Shown here piece after piece: positions 9,376 to 17,652 of a stretch of DNA of 20,667 nucleotides (position 1 is the first letter of the stretch; every line of letters begins with the position of its first letter). Origin of the DNA: Chara braunii (Eukaryota > Streptophyta > Charophyceae > Charales > Characeae); NCBI GenBank assembly GCA_003427395.1, contig BFEA01000113.1:324923-345589 (forward strand), read 5' to 3'. A program made the position numbers and the translations under genes. The notes beneath the pieces are model-generated. The model did no database searches. It was given only the letters and a program-made list of their open reading frames with translations, and was not told where the DNA came from.

Positions 9376-9700
9376 CTACCCGATAGTGAGGCAGGCAAAG
9401 CTGACAAAGATTGAAACCGTTCCGACCGTAGTGTTGGGTGAATCCTCTTTCTGACAGAGCAGATCATATGCTCCCTTTTTAGCTCTCTTTTTAAGCTCAT
9501 CTCAGACCCAACTGGTGCAGTTTGCAGCTCTGCGCTGCATAAGCACGACCCTCCAAGATATCTAAAACCACGTTGTTGCCGACGTCCGACAAACATATTA
9601 CGAGTGGGGCCCCCCAGAGCCTAAGAAGGGCCAGGCCCCACTGAAGCAACATTCATCCTAGAGAAAACACAACCCGGGCCAAAAAAAAAATGATGGCCAT
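9376..9700. other. Non-coding stretch, partial inverted repeat copy
   Basis: No gene was recognised. Near 9610-9655 a partial inverted copy of the 9707-9920 repeat is visible (GGGCCAGGCCCCACT). Confidence 0.4.
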
Positions 9701-9706
9701 ATTTGT

Positions 9707-10056
9707 GCTTCCCAAGCATGAACATACCACCAGTGGGGCCTGCCCCTAAGACCAAAATGCTACCTACGGTCATAATACACCCCGTCCTTAGAGAAGATAC
9801 AAACCCAGCTGCTACAACAGTGATATTCATGCTTCCAAGCATGAACGTAGCACCAGTGGGGGCTGCCCCCAAGACCAAAATGCTACCTATGGTCATGAGA
9901 CATCCCTCCCTCACCTCAGACTTATCCCCACTGGTGTCGTTTGTGCTACATAAGCATGAGCAGGCCAGATTTATAGCCAACGTTCTTGATTGCTTACCAC
10001 AGCCATAGCAGCAGAGGGTCTGGCCCCTAGGCCAAAATCTACATTACCCAGGCTCA
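9707..10056. repeat. Tandem repeat, ~123-bp unit, two copies plus a partial third
   Basis: AAGCATGAACxTA, CACCAGTGGGG(C/G)CTGCCCC and AAGACCAAAATGCTACCTA(C/T)GGTCAT recur at ~9707 and ~9830. A diverged third piece is at 10015-10056. Both strands stay open through the two units (9621-9980 minus; 9703-10008 plus) and give duplicated peptide words. No codon-level evidence favours either, so I do not call a gene. Confidence 0.85.
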
Positions 10057-10289
10057 TCTCTACCTTTCCCTCCAGACTCTGATGCCTACTATCTTGACCT
10101 CTGCATCTGCATCCACCTCTGTCAAAAAACTTACTCACCGATCTTGCTACATTTGCACAAACCTGGCTTCATCTTCAGAGACCAAAGGGACAAGGTTTGA
10201 GAAACCAATCCAGCATCCCCTACATACTGGAAGAATGAACTCCGAGTTGATATACACATGAGGATCAGAGGGGATCAAGGCCAGCGTTG
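10057..10289. other. Non-coding stretch, nothing recognised
   Basis: Mixed-composition sequence with no repeat or frame of note. Confidence 0.4.
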
Positions 10290-10642
10290 TCAAGCAGGGA
10301 TCCCCGGGGGCCGAGCCTGGGTTGAGGTTTGACCCCCCCTCACCCCCCGCGAGGTTGAATCATCCCTGCACCCCGGCAACCCCGTCGGTTGGCAGGCGAA
10401 AATCGGAGTTCTCTTTTTCCGTTCCCTGCATTCCCCGGAAAGAGGAATGCGCGGAACCCTTTTTAGTTGTCCAAAAGGGTTATCCTGCGGGGCTGAAAAA
10501 ATCAAGCAGCAGCCCCCGTATGACTGGCACCCCCGCCCCCATGCCCTCACCCCCGATCCCTGGTGGCAGGGCCCTCCCGCCCCCTCATCCCGGGAACCCT
10601 GGACCCCCGCTCCCAGCACCGACCCCGCCGCTCCCCCTCCCC
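10290..10642. other. GC-rich block ending at the adapter scar
   Basis: The base composition becomes markedly C/G-rich with C and G runs (CCCCCC near 10332 and 10343). Frames on both strands give Pro/Gly-rich peptides with no domain. The block stops exactly at the adapter at 10643. An AGCAGCCCCCG word near 10507 recurs immediately after the N at 11155. Confidence 0.6.
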
Positions 10643-10680
10643 CTGTCTCTTATACACATCTAGATGTGTATAAGAGACAG
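10643..10680. other. Nextera mate-pair junction adapter left in the assembly
   Basis: A perfect 38-bp palindrome is made of CTGTCTCTTATACACATCT followed directly by AGATGTGTATAAGAGACAG. These are the two 19-bp Tn5 mosaic ends in the head-to-head order made when mate-pair fragments are circularised. It is a library artefact, not genome sequence, and the two flanks need not be neighbours in the chromosome. Confidence 0.98.
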
Positions 10681-10697
10681 GAAGAAGATAAAAAATG

Positions 10698-10785
10698 AAT
10701 TTATTTCTTCTTTTTTCAGCATTTGCGCTCTGATAAATTTGTGACTATATACTATATATATATTTATGTGACGATATATACAGGG
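10698..10785 (-). repeat. AT-rich palindromic repeat M, copy 2 (inverted)
   Basis: Read on the minus strand: CGTCACATAAATATATATA, then TATCAGAGCGCAAATGC and an A/G-rich tail, the same order as at 8568. It begins only 17 bp after the adapter scar. Confidence 0.7.
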
Positions 10786-10793
10786 TCACCAGA

Positions 10794-10835
10794 CCGTACG
10801 TACGGAGGTCCCCGGGCAGACCTCCGTACGTACGG
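10794..10835. repeat. Perfect 17-bp inverted repeat (GTACGTAC hairpin)
   Basis: Arms 10794-10810 and 10819-10835 (CCGTACGTACGGAGGTC and its exact complement) surround an 8-nt loop CCCGGGCA. Each arm also contains the self-palindrome CCGTACGTACGG. Pairing is very G/C-strong in an otherwise A/T-rich stretch. Confidence 0.9.
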
Positions 10836-10895
10836 GCGTTCGGGGTCCCGTATGTGTTCCGAACCCGACGGCGTTCGGCCCCCGCCAAAAATTAT

Positions 10896-11154
10896 TTCGG
10901 GGCCTAAAAATAATTATTCTTTTCTGAAGTTTTTATTGTGAGTTCTCTATGACGTGAGGTACATGCCTGTAAATTTTCAAGTCATTTGGGTAAGCCAAAT
11001 AAGAATAAAAAATCGCCAAAGATGGCCGTGTCGAAACGTGCTCACCCACGTATTTTTCACTTTTTACTTTTTGTTTTCACTTTAGTTCGGGGTCTAAACC
11101 ATTTTATTATTTTTTGAAACTTTTTTAGTGGGTTTTGTATTATGTGAAGTACAC
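10896..11154. repeat. Diverged direct repeat, ~70-bp copies 190 bp apart
   Basis: TTCGGGG(C/T)CTAAA, a TTATT block, GAA(G/A)(C)TTTTT, AGTG(A/G)GTT and ATG(A/T)(C)GTGA(G)GTACA occur at 10896-10965 and 11086-11154. The second copy is cut off by the N at 11155. Confidence 0.75.
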
Positions 11155-11155
11155 N
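11155..11155. other. Ambiguous base (N)
   Basis: The only N in the window. It separates an A/T-rich flank from a C-rich flank and interrupts a repeat copy, so it probably marks a collapsed gap or contig join. Confidence 0.95.
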
Positions 11156-11201
11156 AGCAGCCCCCGCACCCTGACCCCCACCCTCACCCGCACTGCCCCA
11201 G

Positions 11202-11384
11202 GAGAAAAGGAAATGCGAATAACCAAAGTAAACCTGCATGTGAACTCAGCAGCCCTCAACCCCACACCCAATGCCCTGGAATTCGAACATTCGCACCGCA
11301 TATTGATTGAATATAACTCCACCGCCTCGAGAAAAACGAAATGCAAAAACAAAAGTGAACCTGCATACATGCCAGCTGTCAGCC
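11202..11384. repeat. Diverged direct repeat, ~55-bp copies 127 bp apart
   Basis: GAGAAAA(G/A)..GAAATGC(G/A)A, AACCAAAGTAAACCTGCAT-type sequence and CAGC(A/T)G.C recur at 11202-11255 and 11329-11384. No gene was recognised in 11156-11610. Confidence 0.7.
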
Positions 11385-11649
11385 ACGGGGCCCTTTCAAA
11401 GGCCGCCCACCGCCAATTCATTTTATCTACGGCACTCGGACTCCTACATTTTTGGAGAGGCTCTAAACAGGTTCTCTAGGTGTCTGGGGCCATGTAATGG
11501 TGGTTTAAGAGGACCAATTCTTTCTTCAAGTATTACAAGTGGACCCGTGGCGGCGATACCGCGGCCCAACAGAGGGGATGAGAGAAGACGATGGAGGTGA
11601 GGCGCCCACCTTCTCTCAAAAAAAAAAAAAAAAAAAAAAAAAGCCTGAC

Positions 11650-12985
11650 ATCAGCCCCTCCTCCCATTCCTCCTACTTTGTCCCTCCTCTCGTTCCTCCT
11701 ACTTTGTCCCTCCTCCCTTTCCTCCTCCTACTCGTCTTGCTCCCGCTCCTCTCGTGCAAAGTGGAATTAATCTTCCTTGGCCATATCTTTTTGTCTTTCC
11801 GTTCGTCCTCCTCCCCGTCGTCCTCCTTCCCCTCCTCCCGCTCGTCATCCCCCCCGTCTTCTTCCGGCTCCTCCTCCCATCCGAAATGGAGGGAATCTTC
11901 CGCTGGAACATGAAGAGAGACACCGCCATATCTTGTTGTCTTCCCGTTCGTCTCATCCCTGTCCTCCTCCTTCCCCTCCTCCCGCTCGTCATCCCGCCCC
12001 TCCTCCGGCTTGTTCTCCCGTGCAAAATGGAATGAACCTTCTTCAGGAACATGGGGAGAGGCACGGCCACATTTTTTGGTCTTTCTTGGATGTGGTGCTC
12101 CGTCGTCCTCTGGGTCCTCTTCCTTCCCTCCCGCTCGTCACCCCACCCCTCTTCTTCTCGCTCCTCCTCCCGTGCAAGATGGAATGAATCTCCTGCTGGA
12201 ACATGGGGAGATGCACGACCATATTTTTTGTCTTCCTATTCGGCTTCCTTCCCGTCCTCCTCCTTTCCCTCCTCCTTGCCTCCTCCTCTCCTCCCGGTCA
12301 TCATCCTGCGCCACCTCCTCCGACTCGTTCTCCTGTGCAAAATGGAATGAATCTTCCGTTGGAACATGGGGAGAAACACAATTTGTCTCGTTTAGTAGGA
12401 CATTTACACATACGTGGATGGGAATCAAGCCACATCCGGTGTGGAGACATCCAGATTCCAGCTCTACCACACGAACATGGAAATAAACAGGTGTGCACGA
12501 GTAGCGGAGCCAAAGGTGCAAAATGAGAACGGATCTTCTGCAAGAAAATGGAAAGACAAAGGGGCGCACGAGTAGAGGTCATCCTTTGCCGCCTTCTTTC
12601 GCTCCTCATCGCCTCCTTTCGCTCCTCCTCCCGCTTGTGGCACTCCTCCAGTTCTCGAAAGGTGCAATATGAGAATGGATCTCCCGCTAGAACATGGAAA
12701 GATACAGGCGCGCATGAATGGAGGGTCGTCTTCCCTCTCCTCCTTTCTCTACTGCTCCCCTTCCTCCTCCTTTCCCTGGTCCTCCCTCTCCTCATCCCAC
12801 CCTACTGCTCCTCCTTGTCGGGCTCATCCTCCCGATAAGGCGTGCACGAATAGGGTGTCGTCTTTCCCCTCCTTCCCCTGTTCCTCCTGCTCCTCCTCCT
12901 GGCACGAACCGATTAACTATTCACCAAAGGTGCAAAATGAGAAGGAATCTTCCCCTAGAACATGAGAAGATACAGGCGTGGAGGA
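11650..12985. repeat. C/T-rich minisatellite, about eight diverged units
   Basis: The anchor GTGCAAAATGGAATGAATCT, followed by TCC(G)CTGGAACATGG and GAGA.AC, recurs at about 11754, 11880, 12011, 12170, 12334, 12510, 12660 and 12930. The anchors are separated by 80-200 bp of CCTCCTC/CGTCC-type sequence. Units 6-8 form a sub-type (AATGAGAACGGATCT). Many frames on both strands stay open (11699-12070 minus, 12010-12486 plus and others). They are low-complexity Ser/Pro/Arg/Gly peptides with period-linked words, so I do not call them genes. Confidence 0.9.
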
Positions 12986-13715
12986 ATAGAGAGTCGAAAC
13001 TCATACACACTACGTAAGTACGGTACCCTATTCGCACGTAGCGGGCTGCGCCTCGACACAAAGCTCGCGCCAAAAGACAGCCGAGTTGAAATACGAGAGC
13101 ACGACCACCCTCGCGGCACCCAGTGCGAATCTCAACCGGAAAACCTGGCTCAGAACTTTCCTGGCGCCGACGGCAACTGCTACTCTCCAAATCCGGCAAA
13201 AAAAGATCCCTGGGTCCTTGCATGAAACAGCCAGTTCCGCCCTCCAACCAGTTTCTCTTGGGCCCGCAAAAAGCGTCACGCGAGGAACACTTTTTGCTTT
13301 AGGAGTGTAGCGATACATAGATATATTATATATAGACATATTATATATAGATAGATAACTCCGAAAACCGCATGAAGACTGATTTCTAAGTATGATTTGT
13401 CAGATGATCTCTGGCCTTGCATATTACCTCAAAAATTTTGGTTTCAGATTTTTGATCGAGGAAATACAATACCCCAAACCATCAGTAATGAATGAACGAC
13501 TTGCACATGCAAGAATCTAGTATATACCCTAAACGAGATACAAAATGTCAAAAACCTATACACCGGAAAAAGGAAACCTAAAAAGCCAGAACAAAATTAC
13601 TCTCGTAGGGAACTCCTGTGTACGAACTTCAAATAACTCTGGGTCTACGAGGGGGAGATTGCAGAAACGCTCTTCTAAGTCCATCAATTTGGGCTCCTTC
13701 CTGTCTGCTGACTGT
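12986..13715. other. Non-coding stretch with open frames but no recognisable protein
   Basis: 13000-13310 is open in several frames on both strands (for example 13028-13339 minus). None shows a domain, signal peptide or similarity between frames. 13319-13356 is an AT-rich TATATTATATATAGA direct repeat. The rest is featureless. Confidence 0.45.
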
Positions 13716-13731
13716 TAACACAACCCAGCAT

Positions 13732-13758
13732 AGCGCGGCTATTGCTGGGCTGCTGCTA
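13732..13758. repeat. Short G/C hairpin
   Basis: CCCAGCA-TAGC-GCG-GCTA-T-TGCTGGG gives 11 pairs with one bulge around a GCG loop. It is followed by T-rich sequence. No promoter context is visible. Confidence 0.6.
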
Positions 13759-13850
13759 TGTAAACTGGCTTTCTTTTTTGTAGTTCTTTGTTGTTGTTGT
13801 TGTTTTCTCGTGATTGTCCGTCAATTTCTTTGACTACAACAAAGGGTAAA

Positions 13851-14220
13851 AACCTTGTTTTTGGGCTTCGGAGTGGCATAGACTCGGATCCCCCCCTGGG
13901 AGAGAGGGTAGATGAGGAGGCATATTTGGATGGGGAGGTCCTTTAGTAAGCAGCGAAATAGGGTAAGATAAAGCGGGATCACCGAGTAGTCTGGAAAGCA
14001 GATAGTTCGCAGATGGGTATCAGGAACAACTACCATCTTCCTCCATACATAACCCTTGTTTTTGGTCTTTGGAGTGGCATAGACACGGATCCCCCCCTGG
14101 GAGAGGGGGTAGATGAGGAGGCATATTTGGATGGGGAGGTCCTTTAGTAAGCAGTGAATAAGGGTAAGATAAAGAGGGATCACCGAGTAGTCTGGAAAGA
14201 CCATCTTCCTCCATACATAA
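13851..14220. repeat. Tandem duplication, ~200/170-bp units x2
   Basis: 13851-14050 and 14051-14220 are about 95% identical where aligned (GGAGTGGCATAGAC, GGATCCCCCCCTGGGAGAG, GGCATATTTGGATGGGGAGG, GGATCACCGAGTAGTCTGG). The second unit lacks about 33 bp near its end (CAGATAGTTCG... to GGAACAACT). A 150-codon minus frame spans both and encodes an internal peptide duplication. Because the indel length is divisible by three the frame survives, but no family is recognised. Confidence 0.95.
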
Positions 14221-14399
14221 CACATATGCGTTGTATTCGAGTTTTTGGGAAAAAAACGATGATCCAAACGCATGTGTTGTATTTGAATTCAAGGCCTGTT
14301 CAAATAGAACACGTATGTGTTGTATTCGAATAGAAAGCAACACATGCGTTGTATTCGTTCACAATGCATATGCGTTATGTTCGGGAGAAGACAGTTGTC
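14196..14399. repeat. Palindrome array of CATATG-centred units
   Basis: A word of the form CRCA(T)RTGYGTTGTATTCGA occurs five times, at about 14221, 14268, 14309, 14340 and 14362, with shrinking spacing (47, 41, 31, 22). The outer ends, ACCATCTTC at 14197 and GAAGACAGTT at 14388, are inverted and match the ends of hairpin element H. This looks like an expanded or rearranged third member of that family. Confidence 0.65.
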
Positions 14400-14871
14400 A
14401 TATTGGCATCTCTCCCCTCCCCACCCCCCACCCCCCCCCAAGAAAAAAAATGAATGACCGTATTCCGGAGTTCATAGAAGGGTCAGGTAGTTTGCAATAG
14501 AGAACTTGGCACAAATTTGAGGGAAAGAATGAAAAGGATAAAACGGCACGGAAAAAGGCAAAAAGAATAGTTTGTGGCAAAAGGGTGTTCCTCATGCTGT
14601 CTGCTCTTTTCTTCATTTGTTTCACAAAGTGTGCTCTTTAAGTCAATAGATATGTGATAATATAATATATAATGTCAGAGACAGCCAACTCTCTATATTC
14701 GATATACTATTATACATAGTGAAAATGCACAAATTTTTAAGGGAAGTCGCGTGACCTTTGAGTCGTCATAGTCCCAGGGTTGGTTATCTGTCAGGACCGC
14801 CGTCGTGTGATGGCCATTTCTGTTACTGGACTATAACCCAACGCCTGCACCTAATCTGGGTAAGGGTCCCA
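14400..14871. other. Non-coding stretch, nothing recognised
   Basis: C-rich run at 14416-14440, then A-rich sequence, an AT-rich palindromic patch near 14650-14720 and mixed sequence. No gene or clear repeat was found. Confidence 0.45.
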
Positions 14872-15540
14872 GTAATTTGTTTTCCGGGTTGATTGTGGAG
14901 GGATTTCCGACCTCCCCCATTTGTGTGGTCATAAAATGAGCAGAGACTTTTTTTGTTAAAAAATAAAATAAATCAAATTGTCATACACCACCCAGTGAGC
15001 CGTAGCAGAAATCAAATGAACTTGGCAACGGCCAAATGTTACTGATGTAATTCAGCCCAAAGTGATAACCTAGAGGGCTTTCTTTTCTCAATTTCAAACC
15101 AGCGGCCTCTACTAAGGGGGGTGGTATGAGGCCTACTGTAATTTGGTTTCCGGGTTGCTTGTGGAGGGATTCCCGGCCTCCCCCTATTGTGTGGTAATAA
15201 AATGAGCAGCGTCTCTTTTTGTGGAAAAATAAAATACAACAAAAAATCGTCATAGACCACCCAGTGAACCGTAGGGAGAGAGGGAGAAGAGGAAAACAAA
15301 CGAGGGGCTGCTGACAAGCTGTGGCAGTCATATATAGAATATTATCAATATAGATATTAGATATAATTTCATATAAATGCCAACGCTCTGCATAGTAGCA
15401 GAAATCAAATGAACTTGGCACTGACCAAATGTTACTGATGTAATTCAGCCCAAAGTGATCACCTAGAGGCCTTTTTATTCTTTTTTTGAAATTTAACACC
15501 ACCGGTCTCTACTAGCGCGGGTGGTACGAGGCCTACTGCA
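14872..15540. repeat. Complex duplication A-B-A'-F-B'
   Basis: Block A (14872-15000: GTAATTTG.TTTCCGGGTT, GTGGAGGGATT, AATAAAATGAGCAG) returns as A' at 15138-15270. Block B (15002-15140: GTAGCAGAAATCAAATGAAC, TGTTACTGATGTAATTCAGC, GAGGCCTACTG) returns as B' at 15394-15540. Between A' and B' lies a one-armed copy of fold-back element F (15250-15330). The 173-codon minus frame through here is repeat translation. Confidence 0.9.
15250..15330 (+). mobile_element. Fold-back element F, one-armed fragment
   Basis: CCACCCAGTGAACCGTAGG, GAGAGGGAGAAGAGGA and ACAAACGAGGGGCTG match the element at 20407. It sits inside the A-B-A'-B' duplication, and block A (14983-15005) carries the first ~20 bp of the same match. 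Confidence 0.7.
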
Positions 15541-15660
15541 GTTCAGCCCACAGGGTGCAACTTTGAGAGTGTACTCAAACTGCGACTTGAGTGCATCTGA
15601 CTACAATTATGGCCCGTCCTGGATGCATCTGACAGCAATCGCACCCACGAATCAGTCGAA

Positions 15661-15968
15661 AAGGTCCTAGTATAAACTACCCTGCGAGAGTAATTAGGAG
15701 ACATAGAAAGACACCCGGCAATCGCGGGCGTCTTTTCAGTTTCCAGAGGAGCCAAGACCTTTTCCTTCTGAAAAAAGGGAAAAAGTCTCAAAATCAGTTG
15801 AAAAAAACTTGAAATTTATAAAGATTCTAGTATGAGTCGCTCTGAAAGAGGAATTACGACAAAAATACGAAGAGTCGAAGACATATGGTAATTGAGCCAG
15901 TCCTTTCGGTTTCCAGAGGAGCCAAGCACAGACAAGCTTTTTTAAGTCCTTTTCTCTGGAAAAAGAGA
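15661..15968. repeat. Diverged tandem duplication, ~160-170-bp period
   Basis: AAGGTCCTAGTAT / AAGATTCTAGTAT start the copies at 15661 and 15821. Both contain GAGAG(T/G)AATTA.GA, AGACA and GTTTCCAGAGGAGCCAAG (15740 and 15910), then TCCTTTTC and GAAAAAG. Confidence 0.8.
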
Positions 15969-16279
15969 GAATTTATGGAAAAGGGAAGTCCAGTTGGGAT
16001 CCCTGCATCCCTACCTTGATATTATTGCGCAAAACCTTATCTCCCAATTGTTTATCAATAATCAGGGCACGTGATAACTCTTCATAGAATAATCACTGCT
16101 CATTGCTCAATCATATGTAACTTCAAAGAATCCACGTGTAGTCGGCTCTTTGGAGGAAAAAGAAAAAGAAAAAAGTGTGTGAGAGCTAAGTGTGCTGGTA
16201 TGAGCGGACACCCCTATTTCCCGCTCGGGAAGGCTCCATCTATTAACTCTGTTCATCAGGTATGCCCTTTTTTCACTCA

Positions 16280-16352
16280 TCTGCTTCCAGTGGAGTTGGA
16301 ACCCGGGTCTGCGTTTCAACACTTAAGGGGTGTACCAACTGAGCTAAGCCCC
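16280..16352 (-). pseudogene. tRNA-like sequence (decayed tRNA or tRNA-derived SINE head)
   Basis: Read on the minus strand, it starts GGGGCTTAGCTCAGTTGGTA, a perfect pol III A box (TAGCTCAGTTGG, 16346-16335). About 43 nt later is a near-consensus B box GGTTCCAACTCC (16303-16292), the spacing of a real tRNA. The acceptor 3' strand does not pair with GGGGCTT and the D-stem 3' strand is lost, so it is not a working tRNA. An ACAC/GTGT mini-stem encloses a 7-nt loop CCCTTAA. A T-rich run (minus strand, 16171-16154) about 180 bp downstream could be a SINE end, but no target-site duplication was found. Confidence 0.6.
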
Positions 16353-16704
16353 TTCACATCGATGAGAAAATCGACAAGTCAAGAGCTGGAGGACTGCTCA
16401 GATAAAATAGTAAAAAAATGTAATAACACGCAAAATTACGGACTATAAAACCTGCTGTTTATGAGTATTGCTGCTTGCTGACTGATTTGTTGAGATTTCC
16501 ATGTTCTGCTGTGATTTGCTGTGCTTTTTGGCCCGCCGTCATACTAACCTGTGGGCATGCGTTCAGGGGTGCAGCAGGTAGGGTTACCGAAACGAGGCCA
16601 TGAAGGTAAAAAATAAGGTAGCAGCGGGTTGGAAGGCAGATAGGACAACAAGGTTAGTATTTAAAGGCTGAGGTAGCATTTAAAGGCCCGGTAGACTTAA
16701 GAGT
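16353..16704. other. Non-coding stretch, nothing recognised
   Basis: Only weak repetition is seen: TTTAAAGGC twice near 16661 and 16679, and TTGCTGTG/TTTGCTGTG words near 16510. No gene was found. Confidence 0.45.
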
Positions 16705-17157
16705 TAGGCTTTGACCCCACTGGCTGGCGGTAGCTGGCCGCCAACCTTTGAACGAGATGTTTTGAGACCCCACTGCTGGCAGCAAAAGCAAGCATTTTTG
16801 TTTCCACTCTGCCTACCTCCGGATTTTCAGCACACCAACCAATCCCCATGCCTCCTTTCTGCACGGGATGGTTGGTACACTCGCCAACCTCTAGCATCCG
16901 CCAGTGCACCAGCCATCCCTTGCAGAAATGAGGCACAGGGATTGGTTGGTGTGCTGAAAAAGCGGAGGCAAACTTGCCCGAAAAGGCAAGTCTTCCAAAT
17001 CGGGTAACAGAGACCTCGTGAAGTGCCAAAAATTGCTGTGGCGGTGGACTCGGGTGGAGTCCCTTTTCGCTTGCCCATTCCCGTAGGCTACGATTTGTGC
17101 TGGCGGATGGTTTCCTGGCCGCCAGCTACCGCCAGCCAGCAGGGTCCAACCCTTAGG
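16705..17157. mobile_element. Nested fold-back element, ~450 bp
   Basis: The outer arms 16705-16743 and 17115-17157 pair over about 40 bp (CTGGCTGGCGGTAGCTGGC on one side, its complement on the other, each flanked by GACCC and CCAAC-type ends). An inner pair at 16810-16863 and 16921-16971 is longer and closer (TTTTCAGCACACCAACCAAT and CTTTCTGCA against their complements). No transposase is encoded; the plus and minus frames inside mirror each other. Best read as a non-autonomous hairpin transposon. Confidence 0.75.
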
Positions 17158-17652
17158 CTGGAGGGAGGTACTGGCCAGGAAGGGCCTGAATCGCGAGCTT
17201 GGGGAGGAATATCAAGCGCCAACGATGTTCCTCTCAAAAGGAAGGGAACCAGTAGGCCTTGGAGGCCGCCACTGCTGCTTGGAGGTCACGGGGCGAAGAG
17301 GCAGCAGCCTGGTATATCAAGAGAGGCCGTGAGTTAAAAACTCAAAGGCATCAGGGATGTAGGGTAGGCTGTGCCGCATCAGGCAAAACATATTCCAAAA
17401 TGGGGAAAAAAAATAAAAAAAACGGGGAAAAATTATTCTCCCCAAACTGAATGTATATGTCGATAAGAACTGCTGTGCGAGATAGGCCTGACCATTCAGA
17501 CTCTTCTTTGGTTTCACACTTTGGGGGACAGTGTAGTGATGGTTTAAACACCATCACCTGGAGCCACCAGCCATTCGGGCCTCGAAGGTCGAGCCACATT
17601 TTTGTCCTGTGTTAATCGGTGTGTTAATGGGCATCCAAAACAGGGTTGGAGA
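17158..17652. other. Non-coding stretch before the pol fragment
   Basis: Contains an imperfect GCAGCAG/CTGCTGC inverted repeat (17268-17310), an A-rich run (17405-17422) and a GATGGTTTAAACACCATC palindrome at 17538-17555. No gene was recognised and no gag, protease, RT or RNase H remains upstream. Confidence 0.5.

Noticed and set aside
9621-9980. Minus-strand frame with duplicated hydrophobic peptide (GSILVLGA, FMLG)
   Set aside because: Both strands are open across the same tandem repeat and no start, splice or domain evidence favours either.
10447-10698. Plus-strand frame with a Pro-rich body and a distinctive C-terminus (YTHLDVYKRQ)
   Set aside because: The C-terminus is the translation of the mate-pair adapter, a known contaminant peptide, and the body is GC-rich low complexity.
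11699-12070. Arg/Gly-rich minus-strand frame (GRRGRR words)
   Set aside because: It is a translation of the C/T-rich minisatellite spacers; the words recur with the DNA period and in other frames.
16280-16352. Functional tRNA gene
   Set aside because: The acceptor stem and D-stem do not pair, so no cloverleaf can form despite good A and B boxes.
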